Assembly (NCBI GenBank): GCA_027623205.1
Contig: JAQBYC010000003.1
Span: 1 to 64,000, forward strand
Length of the DNA stretch: 64,000 nucleotides
Direction: 5' to 3'
Origin: Pseudomonadota bacterium
Lineage (GTDB): Bacteria > Pseudomonadota > Alphaproteobacteria > GCA-2731375
Position numbers and translations under genes: made by a program. The notes below the pieces were generated by a model, which was given only the letters and a program-made list of their open reading frames with translations, had not been told where the DNA came from and ran no database searches. Of the stretch, positions 1 to 11,252 are shown in pieces. Within the stretch, counting starts at the first letter, position 1; each line of letters begins with the position of its first letter.

Positions 1-198
1 GGGGGAGCGGGTGGTTAGGTCAAACTCGAAAATGGTCTAAATCCCCGGTCAGGGTGTTTGCGCGACAAAATATTGGTTGAATCAGGATCGTCATGAGCCT
101 TAACACGAACCTCACGCGACCGTGAACGGCTTAATACGTCTGAAATTCTTATGCTCTATGAATGGCGCTAACGTTCACAAGCATCAAAGGTTTGACCA

Positions 199-777
199 AT
201 GCGTATCTTGAAATTTGCCCTCGTTGCCGCGCTGCCCTTCATGCTGGCGACGAACGCCAGCGCGAACGAGTATGAACCAAAGCTCCGCGACCTGGCGAAA
301 AACAAAATCCATTCCTGGCTTGGCGACCCTTCTGTCGTCGAGGCCATCAAGGCCCAGAACAAGCGGCATGACGGCCTGACTGAAGTCAGGGTTGTCGAGT
401 TGGACAAGAAATGGCGGGCCGAGACCAAGGCTTCCAGCCGGCCCATGATCGACAACGTGTTGGGCAATCCTCTTTCCAAGTTCCTGAAGTATAAAAAGGA
501 TGAAAGCGGAGGTCTGTATACTGAAATTTTCGTCATGGACAACAAGGGTCTGAACGTGGGCCAAAGCGACATTATCTCCGACTATTGGCAGGGTGATGAG
601 GCGAAATGGCAGAAGACCTTTTCGGTGGGTGCGGCTGCCATGCATATTGGCAAGGTCATGGAAGACGAATCGACCCAGACTTTTCAAAGCCAGGTCAGCT
701 TGCCCGTCGTCGACCCCAAGGACGGCACCGTGATCGGCGCCATTACGGTTGGCGTCAACGTTGAGGTGCTTGGGTAA
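199..777 (+). CDS. Secreted/periplasmic single-Cache/PAS-like sensor protein
   Basis: N-terminal signal peptide (MRILKFALVAALPFMLATNASA); C-terminal SLPVVDPKDGTVIGAITVGVNVE typical of Cache-like folds; directly upstream of an MCP. Confidence 0.7.
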   Translation: MRILKFALVAALPFMLATNASANEYEPKLRDLAKNKIHSWLGDPSVVEAIKAQNKRHDGLTEVRVVELDKKWRAETKASSRPMIDNVLGNPLSKFLKYKKDESGGLYTEIFVMDNKGLNVGQSDIISDYWQGDEAKWQKTFSVGAAAMHIGKVMEDESTQTFQSQVSLPVVDPKDGTVIGAITVGVNVEVLG

Positions 778-883
778 TAGCATTCTTGGTTGTCTCGTTG
801 GACGCTCTAAAACGCACATGAGGTAATAACGCGGCCCGCTTGCGGATGTGCGGCGGGCTGCGGTTATTTCGGAGTAACAGTAG

Positions 884-2515
884 ATGTCTTCGTGGACAAT
901 TGGACGCAAGACCGTGGCGGTCGTGGCGATCGGTGTCGTTGTGAGTTTTGCCATTGTGATCGCGGCGCAAAGTTTGGGCGAACGGCAACGCTTGGAATCC
1001 CTGGCGCAAGACAGCCATCGATCTCTGACCAAATTGTTGGGCGCCCAGGTCGCCGGCGGCATCCGTTTTCGCAAAGCGGAAACAATCGAGCGGGCCTATG
1101 CCGTGCTGACCGCCGGGGAGAATTCCAATGTAGCGGCCGTTACCGCCTTCGCCGCCGATGGCACGACCGTGGCAAACTATCGCGCCGCGCAACTATCGTT
1201 TGCGGCCGACGAAGAGTTGTCGAAGGTCGCCAAGCAGGCGATCGATAAAGGCGAAACCCAAGCCATGTTTGTTAACGGTCAGCAAGTGATCGCGACGCCA
1301 GCCCTGTTCGGCAAAAAAGATGACGTCGTTGGTGCCATTGCCGTGGTATGGGATTTCGGCAGGGTTGATGTGCAACTCAATCGTAGTATCATGACCAGCA
1401 TGGCCTGGGCGACGGCGATCTCCATGATGTTGCTCGGGATGCTGCTGTATGCCCTCCCGTATCTGGTGGGCCGGCCTATCGCCAGAATGACCGCCGTCAT
1501 GCAGCGGTTGGCGGATGGTGACCTTGATGCCGAAATAGACGGTGTCGCGCGCGGCGACGAAATTGGCGCTATGGCCCAGACGGTTCAGGTTTTTAAACGG
1601 AACGCTCTGGACGTCGCCCGGTTGCAGTCCGAGCAGGCGGAAAACGTGCGCCGCGTAGCGGATGAAAAACGCCGCGCGGCCCTGGAATTGGCGGAGAATT
1701 TTGATAGCCAGATCGGCCGCGTGGTTGACGCGGTTTCCCAGGCGGCTGGCGAGATGGAGAATTCGGCCCAGATCCTGAGCGAAACCGCTGATCAGTCCAT
1801 TACTCAAAGCGCCTCGGTGGCGAAGGCCGCTGGTGAGGCCAGCAGCAATGTGCAGACCGTGGCCTCGGCCACCGAGGAATTGTCGGCCTCCCTGCGCGAG
1901 GTCAGCAATCAAGTCATGGAATGCGCCGCCATCACCCAGCGAGCCGCTGACGAGGCCAAGCGGACCAACAGCGAGATCACGGCGTTGTCTGACAGCGCGG
2001 AAAAAATCGGCGATGTGGTCGCGATGATCAATGACATCGCTTCGCAAACCAATCTGCTGGCCCTAAACGCCACGATTGAGGCGGCCCGCGCCGGCGAGGC
2101 CGGCAAGGGCTTCGCCGTGGTCGCTGCGGAAGTGAAAAACCTGGCCAATCAAACAGCCAGTGCCACGGAAGAAATTTCCAGTCAGATTGCCGGCGTGCAA
2201 GAGGCCACCGCCGGATTTGTGCAGTCGCTGAGCGGCATTACCCAAACCATCAATCAGGTGAATGAGATCACTTCGGCCATCGCCGCGGCGGTGGAAGAAC
2301 AGAATGCCGCCACGGGGGAAATTAGCCGTAGTATCCAGGAAGCGTCTATAGCCACCGAACAGGTGTCCGGCGGTATCGCCACCGTCACCGATGCGAACTC
2401 GCGCACCGGCGGCGCCGCTGGCGGCGTCGAGGCAGCGGCAGCGGAACTGTCGCAACAGTCCGATACCCTGAGGCGCGCGGTGGATGGTTTCCTTAGCAAA
2501 GTCCGGGCGGGCTGA
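884..2515 (+). CDS. Methyl-accepting chemotaxis protein
   Basis: Two TM segments, HAMP region ([23 protein letters not shown]), signalling hairpin [40 protein letters not shown]. Confidence 0.95.
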   Translation: MSSWTIGRKTVAVVAIGVVVSFAIVIAAQSLGERQRLESLAQDSHRSLTKLLGAQVAGGIRFRKAETIERAYAVLTAGENSNVAAVTAFAADGTTVANYRAAQLSFAADEELSKVAKQAIDKGETQAMFVNGQQVIATPALFGKKDDVVGAIAVVWDFGRVDVQLNRSIMTSMAWATAISMMLLGMLLYALPYLVGRPIARMTAVMQRLADGDLDAEIDGVARGDEIGAMAQTVQVFKRNALDVARLQSEQAENVRRVADEKRRAALELAENFDSQIGRVVDAVSQAAGEMENSAQILSETADQSITQSASVAKAAGEASSNVQTVASATEELSASLREVSNQVMECAAITQRAADEAKRTNSEITALSDSAEKIGDVVAMINDIASQTNLLALNATIEAARAGEAGKGFAVVAAEVKNLANQTASATEEISSQIAGVQEATAGFVQSLSGITQTINQVNEITSAIAAAVEEQNAATGEISRSIQEASIATEQVSGGIATVTDANSRTGGAAGGVEAAAAELSQQSDTLRRAVDGFLSKVRAG

Positions 2516-2852
2516 CCCAGAGGCGCCACGCACTGGGCATGGCATTCCCTACCTGACGGCAAGCCGACTACCTGTAAATGCCGCAATGGTCCTAATAGAG
2601 GTGAATATCTCTCCCCTGTAGCCGGGCGCGTTCATCTATGCGCCGCCAGCACGACCCCCCGTTGGCCAATTCGTTACATGTGGCTTTATCAGCGGTTGCC
2701 AACATCCATTGCGCTGTCCATGATAAAATCGGCTTTCGTGCTCCCATGTCGGGCAACGGAAGCGCAATAATTAGGGCATATGGCTACACAGGTCGCCGAT
2801 AATCCGGAACCGACGGTCGATACAAGTATGCAGGCTTGAAAGGGGACGCGAT

Positions 2853-3722
2853 ATGAAAGGTCGATTGGACGGCAAGGTCGCCGTGATCACGGGCGGGGCC
2901 AGCGGTATGGGCCAAGCCACGGCCTATCGCTTTCTGGCGGAGGGGGCCAAGGTGGTAATCGGTGATCTGAACAGCGAAAATGGCGCCGCAACCATGGCCG
3001 TGATCGCACAACAGGGCGCGGCAGACCGCGCGGCGTTTCTCCGAACGGACGTGGCGGAAGAGCCGGATATAGAAGCCCTGGTGGCCGCCGCCACTGATCG
3101 GTTCGGCCGTCTGGATTGCATCTTCAACAACGCCGGCATCGGTGGCGCCGTCGGCCCGATTACCGAGACCAGGGTCGAAGAGTGGGATTTCACTTTCGAT
3201 GTTCTGGCGCGCAGTGTCTTTCTGGGCATCAAGCACGCGGCAAAGGTCATGCAGCGCCAGGGTGACGGGGGCAGCATTATCTCGACATCCTCCATTGCCG
3301 GCCTGAACGGCGGCGGCGGACCGCACGCCTACTCCGCCGCCAAGGCGGCGGTGGCCAATTTGACCCGCGCCGTGTCCGGCGAACTGGCGCGCCACCATAT
3401 TCGCGTCAATGCCATTGCGCCGGGGGTTATCACCACGCCGTTGTTTCATTCCGGCCGCCCGGAAAAATCCGAGGCCATGGCGAAACGGTCCGTACCCTGG
3501 CCCCGGCTGGGCACGGGCGAGGATATCGCCGCCATGGCGGTGTTTCTGGCGTCGGATGAATCCGAATATGTGACCGGCCAGAACATGGTGGTCGATGGCG
3601 GCATATCCGCCTCAGGCCCGAATTTGTGGGGCAACGGCCCCGACAGCCCCATGCTGCGCAAGTCCGGCGTCACCCGTGGCAGCACCGGCCTTGGCAACGA
3701 CATTCGAGAGCTTGAAGGTTGA
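2853..3722 (+). CDS. SDR family NAD(P)-dependent oxidoreductase
   Basis: TGGASGMGQ cofactor motif, NNAGIGG, YSAAKAA catalytic motif. Confidence 0.93.
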   Translation: MKGRLDGKVAVITGGASGMGQATAYRFLAEGAKVVIGDLNSENGAATMAVIAQQGAADRAAFLRTDVAEEPDIEALVAAATDRFGRLDCIFNNAGIGGAVGPITETRVEEWDFTFDVLARSVFLGIKHAAKVMQRQGDGGSIISTSSIAGLNGGGGPHAYSAAKAAVANLTRAVSGELARHHIRVNAIAPGVITTPLFHSGRPEKSEAMAKRSVPWPRLGTGEDIAAMAVFLASDESEYVTGQNMVVDGGISASGPNLWGNGPDSPMLRKSGVTRGSTGLGNDIRELEG

Positions 3723-3849
3723 ATTTAGACTGCGCCGTCAACGGGTGTTCCGAACCGGCCGAATAAATACCTGAAGACCTGTGGTGCAAAAGCGTTGTGC
3801 ATGAGCGAACGGATTTACCGGGCCAGCAGGCTTTGGTCAGGCGCCCGCT

Positions 3850-3953
3850 CCAGAGAAATTTTTTATTAACTGGAGTCGCGAACGCGACTTGGTAATTGGT
3901 TCAATATCTCTATTTTGACGGTCAAGCGCACATTTGGATCAGATGTGCTCTAA
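3850..3953 (+). repeat. Copy A of ~105-bp triple-hairpin intergenic repeat
   Basis: AACTGGAGTCGCGAACGCGACTTGGTAATTGGTTCAATATCTCTATTTTGACGGTCAAGCGCACATTTGGATCAGATGTGCTCTAA aligns to the other five copies. Confidence 0.8.
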
Positions 3954-4558
3954 CGCTTCCGCAGCAGAAATATGCCCTGCTCGCCGAGCAGATTGGCGAT
4001 GCCGGGTGTAACCCCGATGGGTTTGGCGTTGCCCTTGCGGTCCAGGGTCAGGCCTTGTTCGATGTGCAGGTCCATGGCATCGCACAATTCCATAAAATCC
4101 AGGATCGTACACAGATGGATGTTGGCGGTATCGTACCAGGGCACGGGCAGGTCGGCGGTCACGGGCATCCGGCCCCGGGTCGCGAGGTCCCAGCGAACCC
4201 GCCAATAGCCGAAATTCGGAAACGACACGATGGCGTGCCGGCCTATGCGCAGCATCTGTTCCAGAACCAGGCGGGGATAGTGCAAAACCTGCAGGCTTTG
4301 GCTCAAAATTACGACATCGAAGGCGGCGTTGGGATAATCCACCAGATCCTTGTCTGCATCGCCCTGAACCACGGACAGGCCCCGGCTGACCGAGGCGTTG
4401 ACGCCATCCTGGCTCAGTTCCATGCCCCGGCCATCAATGTTTCGCGCCTGTTGCAGGAAATCCAACAGGTCGCCATCGCCACAGCCGATGTCCAGCACCC
4501 GTGCGCCGGACGCGACCATACCCGCCAGAACCGGAAAATCCGACCGTATGGCGCTCAC
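3950..4558 (-). CDS. metW: Methionine biosynthesis protein MetW
   Basis: SAM-methyltransferase-like [15 protein letters not shown]; 4-nt overlap with metX. Confidence 0.93.
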   Translation of the reverse strand: MSAIRSDFPVLAGMVASGARVLDIGCGDGDLLDFLQQARNIDGRGMELSQDGVNASVSRGLSVVQGDADKDLVDYPNAAFDVVILSQSLQVLHYPRLVLEQMLRIGRHAIVSFPNFGYWRVRWDLATRGRMPVTADLPVPWYDTANIHLCTILDFMELCDAMDLHIEQGLTLDRKGNAKPIGVTPGIANLLGEQGIFLLRKR

Positions 4559-5763
4559 GGACCGGTAAGTCCCCGGCGTGCCGCCGCCGCCTGCAAAAAC
4601 CCACCCAATGTGGTGAACATCTCGGGCTCGTCCAGCAAAAATGCATCATGGCCCCTGTCGCTATTCACCTCGACAAAGGAGACCCGGGCCGCCGCTGCGT
4701 TCAAGGCGCGGACGATCGCCTTGTTCTCCGCCGTCGGGTACAGCCAGTCGGAGGTGAATGAGACGATGCAGAATTCGGTTTTGGTGCCGCGAAAGGCGTT
4801 GGCCAGGATGCCGTCAAATTCCGCTTCCATATCAAAATAATCCATGGCGCGGGTGATGTAGAGGTAGGAATTGGCATCAAAACGATCGACGAAAGACGAA
4901 CCTTGATGGCGCAGATAGCTCTCCACCTGGAAATCCGCATCAAAGCCGAATGATACCTTGGCCCGGTCCTGCAGATTGCGGTCGAATTTGTTCTGCAGGG
5001 CCGCTTCCGAGAGATAGGTGATGTGGGCTGCCATTCGCGCCACCGCCAGGCCGCGCTGGGGCAGCACCCCATGGCTGTAATAATCACCGTTGTGCCAGTT
5101 CGGATCGGCCATGATGGCCTGCCGTCCGACCTCGTGAAAGGCGATGTTCTGGGCCGAATGGCGGGCCGCGGTGGCGATGGGGGCGGCGACATAGACCTGT
5201 TCGGGATAATTGGCGGCCCATTGCAGCACCTGCATACCGCCCATGGAGCCCCCCGTGACACAGAACAATTGTTCGATGCCCAGATGATCGATCAGACGTT
5301 TTTGCAGGCGCACCATATCGGCGATCGTAATGACCGGAAAGTTCAGGCCATAGGGCCTGCCCGTCGCATGGTCGATATCCTTTGGCCCCGTGGTGCCCAT
5401 ACAACCGCCCAGGACATTGCTGCAAATGATGAAATAGCGGTCCGTGTCCAGGGTCTTGCCGGGCCCGACCATGGTTTCCCACCAGCCGGGGCGGTCGGTC
5501 CATAGGTTGCGCCCAGTCAGGAACTGATCGCCGGTCAGGGCATGGCAAACCAGAATGGCGTTGGACTTGTCCTGATTCAGTTCACCATGGGTCTGATAGG
5601 CCACCTTTACCGGCGCCAGGGTCGGTCCTGAATCCAGGCTCAGAGGCTGGTCTTCCGCGATCGTGAAAAAGTGGTGTGAGGAGGATGGCTCGGCCGTATC
5701 AGCGACATCGGCTTCTGCCGCCGCCGGGACAGGCCTATCTGCCGCATCACTTGCTGTCGTCAT
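4555..5763 (-). CDS. metX: Homoserine O-acetyltransferase
   Basis: Alpha/beta hydrolase with [13 protein letters not shown] nucleophile motif; metX-metW synteny. Confidence 0.95.
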   Translation of the reverse strand: MTTASDAADRPVPAAAEADVADTAEPSSSHHFFTIAEDQPLSLDSGPTLAPVKVAYQTHGELNQDKSNAILVCHALTGDQFLTGRNLWTDRPGWWETMVGPGKTLDTDRYFIICSNVLGGCMGTTGPKDIDHATGRPYGLNFPVITIADMVRLQKRLIDHLGIEQLFCVTGGSMGGMQVLQWAANYPEQVYVAAPIATAARHSAQNIAFHEVGRQAIMADPNWHNGDYYSHGVLPQRGLAVARMAAHITYLSEAALQNKFDRNLQDRAKVSFGFDADFQVESYLRHQGSSFVDRFDANSYLYITRAMDYFDMEAEFDGILANAFRGTKTEFCIVSFTSDWLYPTAENKAIVRALNAAAARVSFVEVNSDRGHDAFLLDEPEMFTTLGGFLQAAAARRGLTGP

Positions 5764-6013
5764 AATCCTGGATACCTAAACTTGGCAATTCGTCGCCACG
5801 GCTGTTTTGACCGGCGGATAGTTGCTATATTTCAAGGGCCCACGCATTATCCTATCGCGACAGTGGCTACTATGCAGGCCCCCATGTGGTGTCAATGTAA
5901 TCTTTAGCGAAATATTTGCCATGTCTTTGGCTTGCCCATGATGGATGGGACGTGTATCACCGCCATCCGGACCTACCTTGCAGACTGCCCGCCTTTTGGC
6001 TAGGACGATAACA

Positions 6014-6901
6014 ATGCCGAACGACACGCTGAACCTCGATGATTTGCGCCGACAGATCGACCGGATCGACCGGGAATTACATGAGAAGATCATGCAGCGG
6101 ACCGCCCTGATCGATCAGGTTGCCAAGGCGAAACAATTGCGCGGCAACGGTGACTTCGCCATGCGTCCCAACCGTGAGGCAGAGGTGGTGCGCGGCCTGG
6201 CGAAACGGCACCAGGGGCCATTGCCGACCCCCACGGTCATTCGGATCTGGCGGGAACTGATCAATGGTGCGACTGCGCTGCAAGGCCCCATGAGCGTCGC
6301 GGTCTGCGCGCCTGCGCATTCGGTTGCCTATTGGGACATGGCGCGCAATCACTTTGGCTCTTCCGTGCCCATGACATTGCACACCTCGCCATCCGTGGTC
6401 ATGCGCATGGTTGATGACCAACCGGGCGCCATCGGTTTGTTGCCTTTCCCGCAAAGCGGCGAGGAAAGTCCATGGTGGCCGGCCCTGGCTTCCCAGGCGA
6501 ATGACCAGTCTGGGCCACGGGTAATTTGGCGTTTGCCATTTTTTTCATCTGTTACCGGCCGGTTTGAGCAATTGGAAGCCTTGGCCGTGGCGAAACTGGT
6601 GCCGGAAGCAAGCGGTGAGGACAGGACCCTGGCGATGGTCGAAACCTACTTGGATGTGTCACTTGCGAGGGTGATGGATCAATTGAACCAGTGTGGCTTT
6701 AATATTCAACCCCTGGCCGTGCATGAACAGGATCAACACGGCGTGCGCCTGCAACTGATCGAATTGGACGGGCTGGTCAAAGACGATGATCCGGGCATGG
6801 TTACCTTTCATGAAAAGATGGGGGAGGGATTATCACGGGTTTCTATTCTGGGGGCCTATCCGAAAGCGCTGGCCGCCGGTCAAACGGGGCAAGAGCCATG
6901 A
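6014..6901 (+). CDS. Chorismate mutase with C-terminal prephenate-dehydratase-like extension
   Basis: LDDLRRQIDRIDRELHEKIMQRTALIDQVAKAK is an AroQ-type CM helix; start trimmed to MPNDTLN. Confidence 0.85.
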   Translation: MPNDTLNLDDLRRQIDRIDRELHEKIMQRTALIDQVAKAKQLRGNGDFAMRPNREAEVVRGLAKRHQGPLPTPTVIRIWRELINGATALQGPMSVAVCAPAHSVAYWDMARNHFGSSVPMTLHTSPSVVMRMVDDQPGAIGLLPFPQSGEESPWWPALASQANDQSGPRVIWRLPFFSSVTGRFEQLEALAVAKLVPEASGEDRTLAMVETYLDVSLARVMDQLNQCGFNIQPLAVHEQDQHGVRLQLIELDGLVKDDDPGMVTFHEKMGEGLSRVSILGAYPKALAAGQTGQEP

Positions 6902-8001
6902 CCCGGCCAACGCCGTTGCAGGGTATTCTGGATATCACGCCTTATGTAGGCGGTGATGCCTCGGTCGAAGGCTTGGCGCGCGTCGTAAAACTGTCGTCCA
7001 ACGAGGCGGCGACCGGCGCTTCGCAGATGGCTATTGCCGCCTATCGGGCAGTGGCCGAGGAATTGCACCGCTACCCAGATGGCGGCAGCACCAATTTGCG
7101 CGCCGCCCTGGCCGAGATGCATGGCCTGGACATCACTGGTATCATTTGCGGCAACGGCTCTGATGAAATCATCAGCCATCTGATCCATTCCTATGCCGGG
7201 CCAGGTGACGAGGTGGTCTACACCGAACACGGTTTCCTAATGTATCCGTTGGGCGCCATGGCAAGCGGCGCCACACCGGTAAAGGCGGCCGAGGAAGAAT
7301 TCACCGCCTCCGTAGACGCCATTTTGGCGGTTGTTACCGAGCGGACAAAAATGGTTTTTTTGGCCAATCCCAACAATCCGACAGGTACCTATATACCCGT
7401 GTCGGAACTGGAGCGGTTGCGCGCTGACTTGCCAGAACATGTTTTGCTGGTGATCGACGATGCCTATGCCGAATTTGTCAGCCGGAACGACTATTCGCCA
7501 GGCATTGAATTGGTCCAGGCCCATGACAACGTGGTGATGACCCGGACTTTTTCCAAGATCTATGGTCTGGCTGCCCTGCGCCTCGGCTGGGCCTATTGCC
7601 CAGAGGAGATCGCCATGGTCTACCACCGGGTACGAGGTCCGTTCAACGTCAATGCTGCGGCCCTGGCGGCCGGCTTGGCGGCCTTGCATGATATTGGACA
7701 TGTGGATGCGGCCCGGGCCCATAACGACCGCTGGCTGGCCTGGTGGCAGGATGAATGCCGGCGGTTGCGTCTGCAATTCATTCCCAGCGTGGGCAATTTC
7801 CTGACCGTACATTTTGGCGCCCAAGGGCCACATTCGGCCCCTGCGACGGCAGATTTTTTGCGCAAAAGGGGTATTCTGCCCCGTGGCATCGCGGCTTATG
7901 GCCTGGCGGCTTATTTACGTTTCACCATCGGCCTGGAAGAAGAAAACCGGGCAGCACTTGCGGCCATGGAAGAATTTTTGAGTTCAACCGATGGCGCCTG
8001 A
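6898..8001 (+). CDS. hisC: Histidinol-phosphate aminotransferase
   Basis: PLP aminotransferase: SSNEAATGAS, NPNNPTGTYI, TFSKIYGLAALRLGW. Confidence 0.93.
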   Translation: MTRPTPLQGILDITPYVGGDASVEGLARVVKLSSNEAATGASQMAIAAYRAVAEELHRYPDGGSTNLRAALAEMHGLDITGIICGNGSDEIISHLIHSYAGPGDEVVYTEHGFLMYPLGAMASGATPVKAAEEEFTASVDAILAVVTERTKMVFLANPNNPTGTYIPVSELERLRADLPEHVLLVIDDAYAEFVSRNDYSPGIELVQAHDNVVMTRTFSKIYGLAALRLGWAYCPEEIAMVYHRVRGPFNVNAAALAAGLAALHDIGHVDAARAHNDRWLAWWQDECRRLRLQFIPSVGNFLTVHFGAQGPHSAPATADFLRKRGILPRGIAAYGLAAYLRFTIGLEEENRAALAAMEEFLSSTDGA

Positions 8002-8956
8002 CTCTGAAAACGCACTTTCCACCATGGCCCCGCACTTTGATCGTCTGGCCCTGGTCGGCGTCGGTCTGATTGGCTCGTCCATCGCCCGTGCCGCCCGACG
8101 CGCTGACCTGGCAACGGCTATCGTTGGCTGCGCCCGCACCAAAAAGACCCGGGACAAGGCCATGGAACTGGGCATCGTCGACGCCATGTACGAGGATCCG
8201 GCGGAAGCCGTGGCGGGCGCTGATCTGGTCATCGTCTGTTCTCATCTGGGCAGCTATGCATCGGTCGGCAAGGCCATGGCCTCCGGCCTGATGCCCGGCG
8301 CCATCGTCACCGATGTTGGCTCGGTCAAAGGCTGTGTATCCCGTGATCTGGGACCTCACATTCCCGATGGCGTACATCTGGTGCCGGGGCACCCGGTATC
8401 GGGCAGTGAAAAATCTGGTCCCGAAGCGGGGTTTGCGGAACTATTCGATGGCCGTTGGTGGATCCTGACGCCTGGGGACGGGGCGGACGCGCAAGCGGTG
8501 CAGCGGTTAACGGCATTCGTACAGGCCTTGGGCAGCCAGGTCGAGATCATGGCAGCCAGTCGTCACGATCTGGTGCTGGCAATTACCTCCCATCTGCCGC
8601 ATCTGATCGCCTATAACATTGTCAATACAGCGGATGATATGGAAACCGTGACCCAGGGCGAGGTGGTGAAATTTTCCGCCGGCGGTTTTCGCGATTTTAC
8701 CCGTATCGCGGCTTCCGACCCGGAGTTCTGGCGCGATGTCTTCCTCAACAACCGGGAAGCGGTGCTGGAAACCCTGGGCCGCTTCACCGAGGATTTGATT
8801 GCCTTGCAACGGGCGATCCGCTGGGGCCAGGGCGATCATTTGTTGCGCCTTTTCAGCCAATCCCGGGATATTCGTCAGCGTATTATCCAGGCCGGGCAAG
8901 ATACAGATGCCCCCGACTTCGGCCGCCGCGCGGAACGCCCGGAGGAACGGGATTAA
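7991..8956 (+). CDS. tyrA: Prephenate/arogenate dehydrogenase
   Basis: GVGLIGSSIARAARR Rossmann motif; VPGHPVSGSEKSGPEAG; follows hisC. Confidence 0.93.
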   Translation: MAPDSENALSTMAPHFDRLALVGVGLIGSSIARAARRADLATAIVGCARTKKTRDKAMELGIVDAMYEDPAEAVAGADLVIVCSHLGSYASVGKAMASGLMPGAIVTDVGSVKGCVSRDLGPHIPDGVHLVPGHPVSGSEKSGPEAGFAELFDGRWWILTPGDGADAQAVQRLTAFVQALGSQVEIMAASRHDLVLAITSHLPHLIAYNIVNTADDMETVTQGEVVKFSAGGFRDFTRIAASDPEFWRDVFLNNREAVLETLGRFTEDLIALQRAIRWGQGDHLLRLFSQSRDIRQRIIQAGQDTDAPDFGRRAERPEERD

Positions 8957-8984
8957 TACCAAACGGCTAAATCCGCCGGTATTA
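8954..8984. terminator. Candidate bidirectional terminator hairpin between convergent genes
   Basis: TAATACC...GGTATTA perfect 7-bp inverted repeat with inner CGG/CCG pairing, in the tyrA/DUF2125 convergent junction. Confidence 0.5.
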
Positions 8985-8987
8985 GCG

Positions 8988-9998
8988 TCAATTGTCCGGG
9001 ATCCGGGCCAGTTTGGCGATGGCAGCCGGGCCCAGGAAAAGCTGGCCATCCTGTAGCCGTACCGGCACGGAAAGAATGCCACCTCCCGCGGCGGCCAACA
9101 AACCCAATACCGCGCGGGCCGCGGCAAGGTTGCCTTTATCCATCATGCTGGTGGCTACGGCGATGTCGAGCAATTCGTCATGACCCTTGATCCGGGCGGT
9201 CAAGGCACCGATAGGACGCATATCGCCGTCCAGGGCCAGGCTGCCCGTGGCGGAGATCTCAATATCGCCCCACTGTAAACGGAAAGCCTGAACTTCCAAG
9301 GTGCCGCCATCGTCGCGCCATTGCGGCAAACCACCAGCCGTTATTCCGGCCTTTGACAGGCCGGTCACCGTGGCCTGCAGATCCACCGATCTGGCGCTAC
9401 GGGGCAGCTTGATAAGGCTCAGGGGCAACACGCCTTCGGCCACTTCCAGGGCCTCTCCGCTGAGGGCCATCTCCAGGTCATCCGATACCTCTGTCGCCGG
9501 TCGTAAATGGACCTGCAGGCGCGCCCCCAGCAAGGCCGGGGCGCCGTTGTAGCGCAGTTGAATGTTTCTGATATCAAGCGAGAAGCGCTCGAGACGCTCC
9601 TTTGCACCGGTTTCGACGCTGGCCATGGCTTCGCTGCTATCCAGCGTCAGTTCACGCGAATGTTCGCCTCGCGTCGTTTTAAGCAGGTGACGGCCGGTCA
9701 GGTCGAAAACAATATGGCGCGGCTGCCAGGGATGTCCCACGCCCTTGATCTGATCCGTCTCCCAAAAGAAATCTCGGGTTTGGCCGCGCAAGGCAATGCG
9801 CGGGCTGCTCAGATCCACCTGCATGCGGAAGGGAAAGCCCGATATCGCCAGATCACGATAAGTCAATTCCCGCGCCTGGGTGTTCTGGCTGGCGCGCCGC
9901 TGAATTTCCGTACGCAGCTGATCGGCTTTGTAAAACCAGCCGCCGCTCCACACCGCTATCACCGCGGCAATCGTTCCGATCGTTATGTAATAACGCAT
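8988..9998 (-). CDS. DUF2125 domain-containing protein
   Basis: N-terminal TM MRYYITIGTIAAVIAVWSGGWFY; RDLAISGFPFRMQVDLSSPRI typical of DUF2125. Confidence 0.8.
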   Translation of the reverse strand: MRYYITIGTIAAVIAVWSGGWFYKADQLRTEIQRRASQNTQARELTYRDLAISGFPFRMQVDLSSPRIALRGQTRDFFWETDQIKGVGHPWQPRHIVFDLTGRHLLKTTRGEHSRELTLDSSEAMASVETGAKERLERFSLDIRNIQLRYNGAPALLGARLQVHLRPATEVSDDLEMALSGEALEVAEGVLPLSLIKLPRSARSVDLQATVTGLSKAGITAGGLPQWRDDGGTLEVQAFRLQWGDIEISATGSLALDGDMRPIGALTARIKGHDELLDIAVATSMMDKGNLAAARAVLGLLAAAGGGILSVPVRLQDGQLFLGPAAIAKLARIPDN

Positions 9999-10092
9999 GA
10001 CACCTCGCTGCTCGCCCGCGTTATAACTGTCGCAGCCAAGGCAGTCGATAGAGATGCCATCAAATCGCCGTCTAGTATCAAAAAGTACTCTA

Positions 10093-10713
10093 ATGTCAGG
10101 TTTCAAATTGATTGAGGCAGTCGACGTGACGATCCGTCCCGGACACTACACGATACCCGCCCTTACATTGCCGCCCGGTGACCTTTGGGTATTTGGCTAT
10201 GGCTCCGTCATGTGGCGGCCGGGTTTCGCCCATGCGGAACAGCGGGTGGGGCGCGTGTACGGCTATCATAGGGCGCTGTGCGTCTGGTCCTGGGTGCACC
10301 GTGGCACCAGGGCCCGTCCGGGTCTGGTACTAGGCTTGGATGTAGGTGGCTCCTGCCAGGGCATTGCCTTTCGCATTCCCGCCGCCGACAAGCACGAGGT
10401 CGCAGATTACCTCTATCGGCGCGAGCTGGTCACGGATGGCTATCAGGCCACGCTGCATCGGGTGCATCTTGATGGCGCGTCTCCGGATGCCCGCGCGGTT
10501 ATGGCCCTGACCTTCCGCGCCAACCGCCGCCATCCGCAATACGCCGGCAAACTGGATCATCGGCATGCCGCCGATACGGTGCGCCGCGCCCGTGGCCTAT
10601 CGGGCGCCAATCCCGATTACGTCGCCAGTGCGGTACAACAGTTGCAGGCGATGGGGATTGCGGATCGTCATTTGCAAGAAATCAACCTTATCCTGCAGGA
10701 AAATGAGGATTAA
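10093..10713 (+). CDS. Gamma-glutamylcyclotransferase (ChaC-like)
   Basis: DLWVFGYGSVMWRPGF and YHRALCVWS motifs; exact start uncertain. Confidence 0.9.
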   Translation: MSGFKLIEAVDVTIRPGHYTIPALTLPPGDLWVFGYGSVMWRPGFAHAEQRVGRVYGYHRALCVWSWVHRGTRARPGLVLGLDVGGSCQGIAFRIPAADKHEVADYLYRRELVTDGYQATLHRVHLDGASPDARAVMALTFRANRRHPQYAGKLDHRHAADTVRRARGLSGANPDYVASAVQQLQAMGIADRHLQEINLILQENED

Positions 10714-11252
10714 TCGTCACCGAGTTCTTGTGCGTGCAGCCAGGCGCCCAGGTCCCCTGTGCTACCGTTTTTGTTCCAGGCGTCCAGCATTGCGGGGGCC
10801 GCGTCTGCGGCCTTTTTCCAATTCGCCGGATCGCCTGAATTTGTCGCCAGTTCCAGGCGATGGCCGTTGGGATCAAAGAAGTAGATCGATTTGAACAGCG
10901 TATGATCGATGGGCCCGATGACCTCGAGGCCGTTGGCTTCAACCCGCGCCTTGGCGGCCAGCAAGGTATCCATATCCGGTACCGCAAAGGCGATATGCTG
11001 GACCCATTCGGGGGTATTGGGGTCTTTTCCCATGGCCGGTGAATTCGGCAGTTCGAAAAATGCCAGATAGCTGCCGGGTCCAATCTCGAAAAAGATATGC
11101 ATATAGGGATCAGGCTCCTTGGTGGAGGGCACCCGGTCCTCGGAAATGGCCATGACATAATCCATGCCAACGACATTGGTATAGAAATCCACGGTCTCCT
11201 GCGCGTTGTTGCAACGGTAGGCCACGTGATGCAGGCCGGTGGTGACGGACAT
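10710..11252 (-). CDS. VOC family (glyoxalase/bleomycin-resistance-like) protein
   Basis: GLHHVAYRCNNAQETVDFYTNVVGM; FDPNGHRLELA. Confidence 0.88.
   Translation of the reverse strand: MSVTTGLHHVAYRCNNAQETVDFYTNVVGMDYVMAISEDRVPSTKEPDPYMHIFFEIGPGSYLAFFELPNSPAMGKDPNTPEWVQHIAFAVPDMDTLLAAKARVEANGLEVIGPIDHTLFKSIYFFDPNGHRLELATNSGDPANWKKAADAAPAMLDAWNKNGSTGDLGAWLHAQELGDD

Noticed and set aside
3896-4840. 314-aa plus-strand ORF
   Set aside because: Antisense to metW/metX and begins inside repeat copy A; metW/metX frames have clear homology features.
5764-5945. Possible SAM-II riboswitch upstream of metX
   Set aside because: Position is right for alphaproteobacteria, but I could not match the SAM-II hairpin and pseudoknot pattern by eye; an Rfam RF00521 search would decide.
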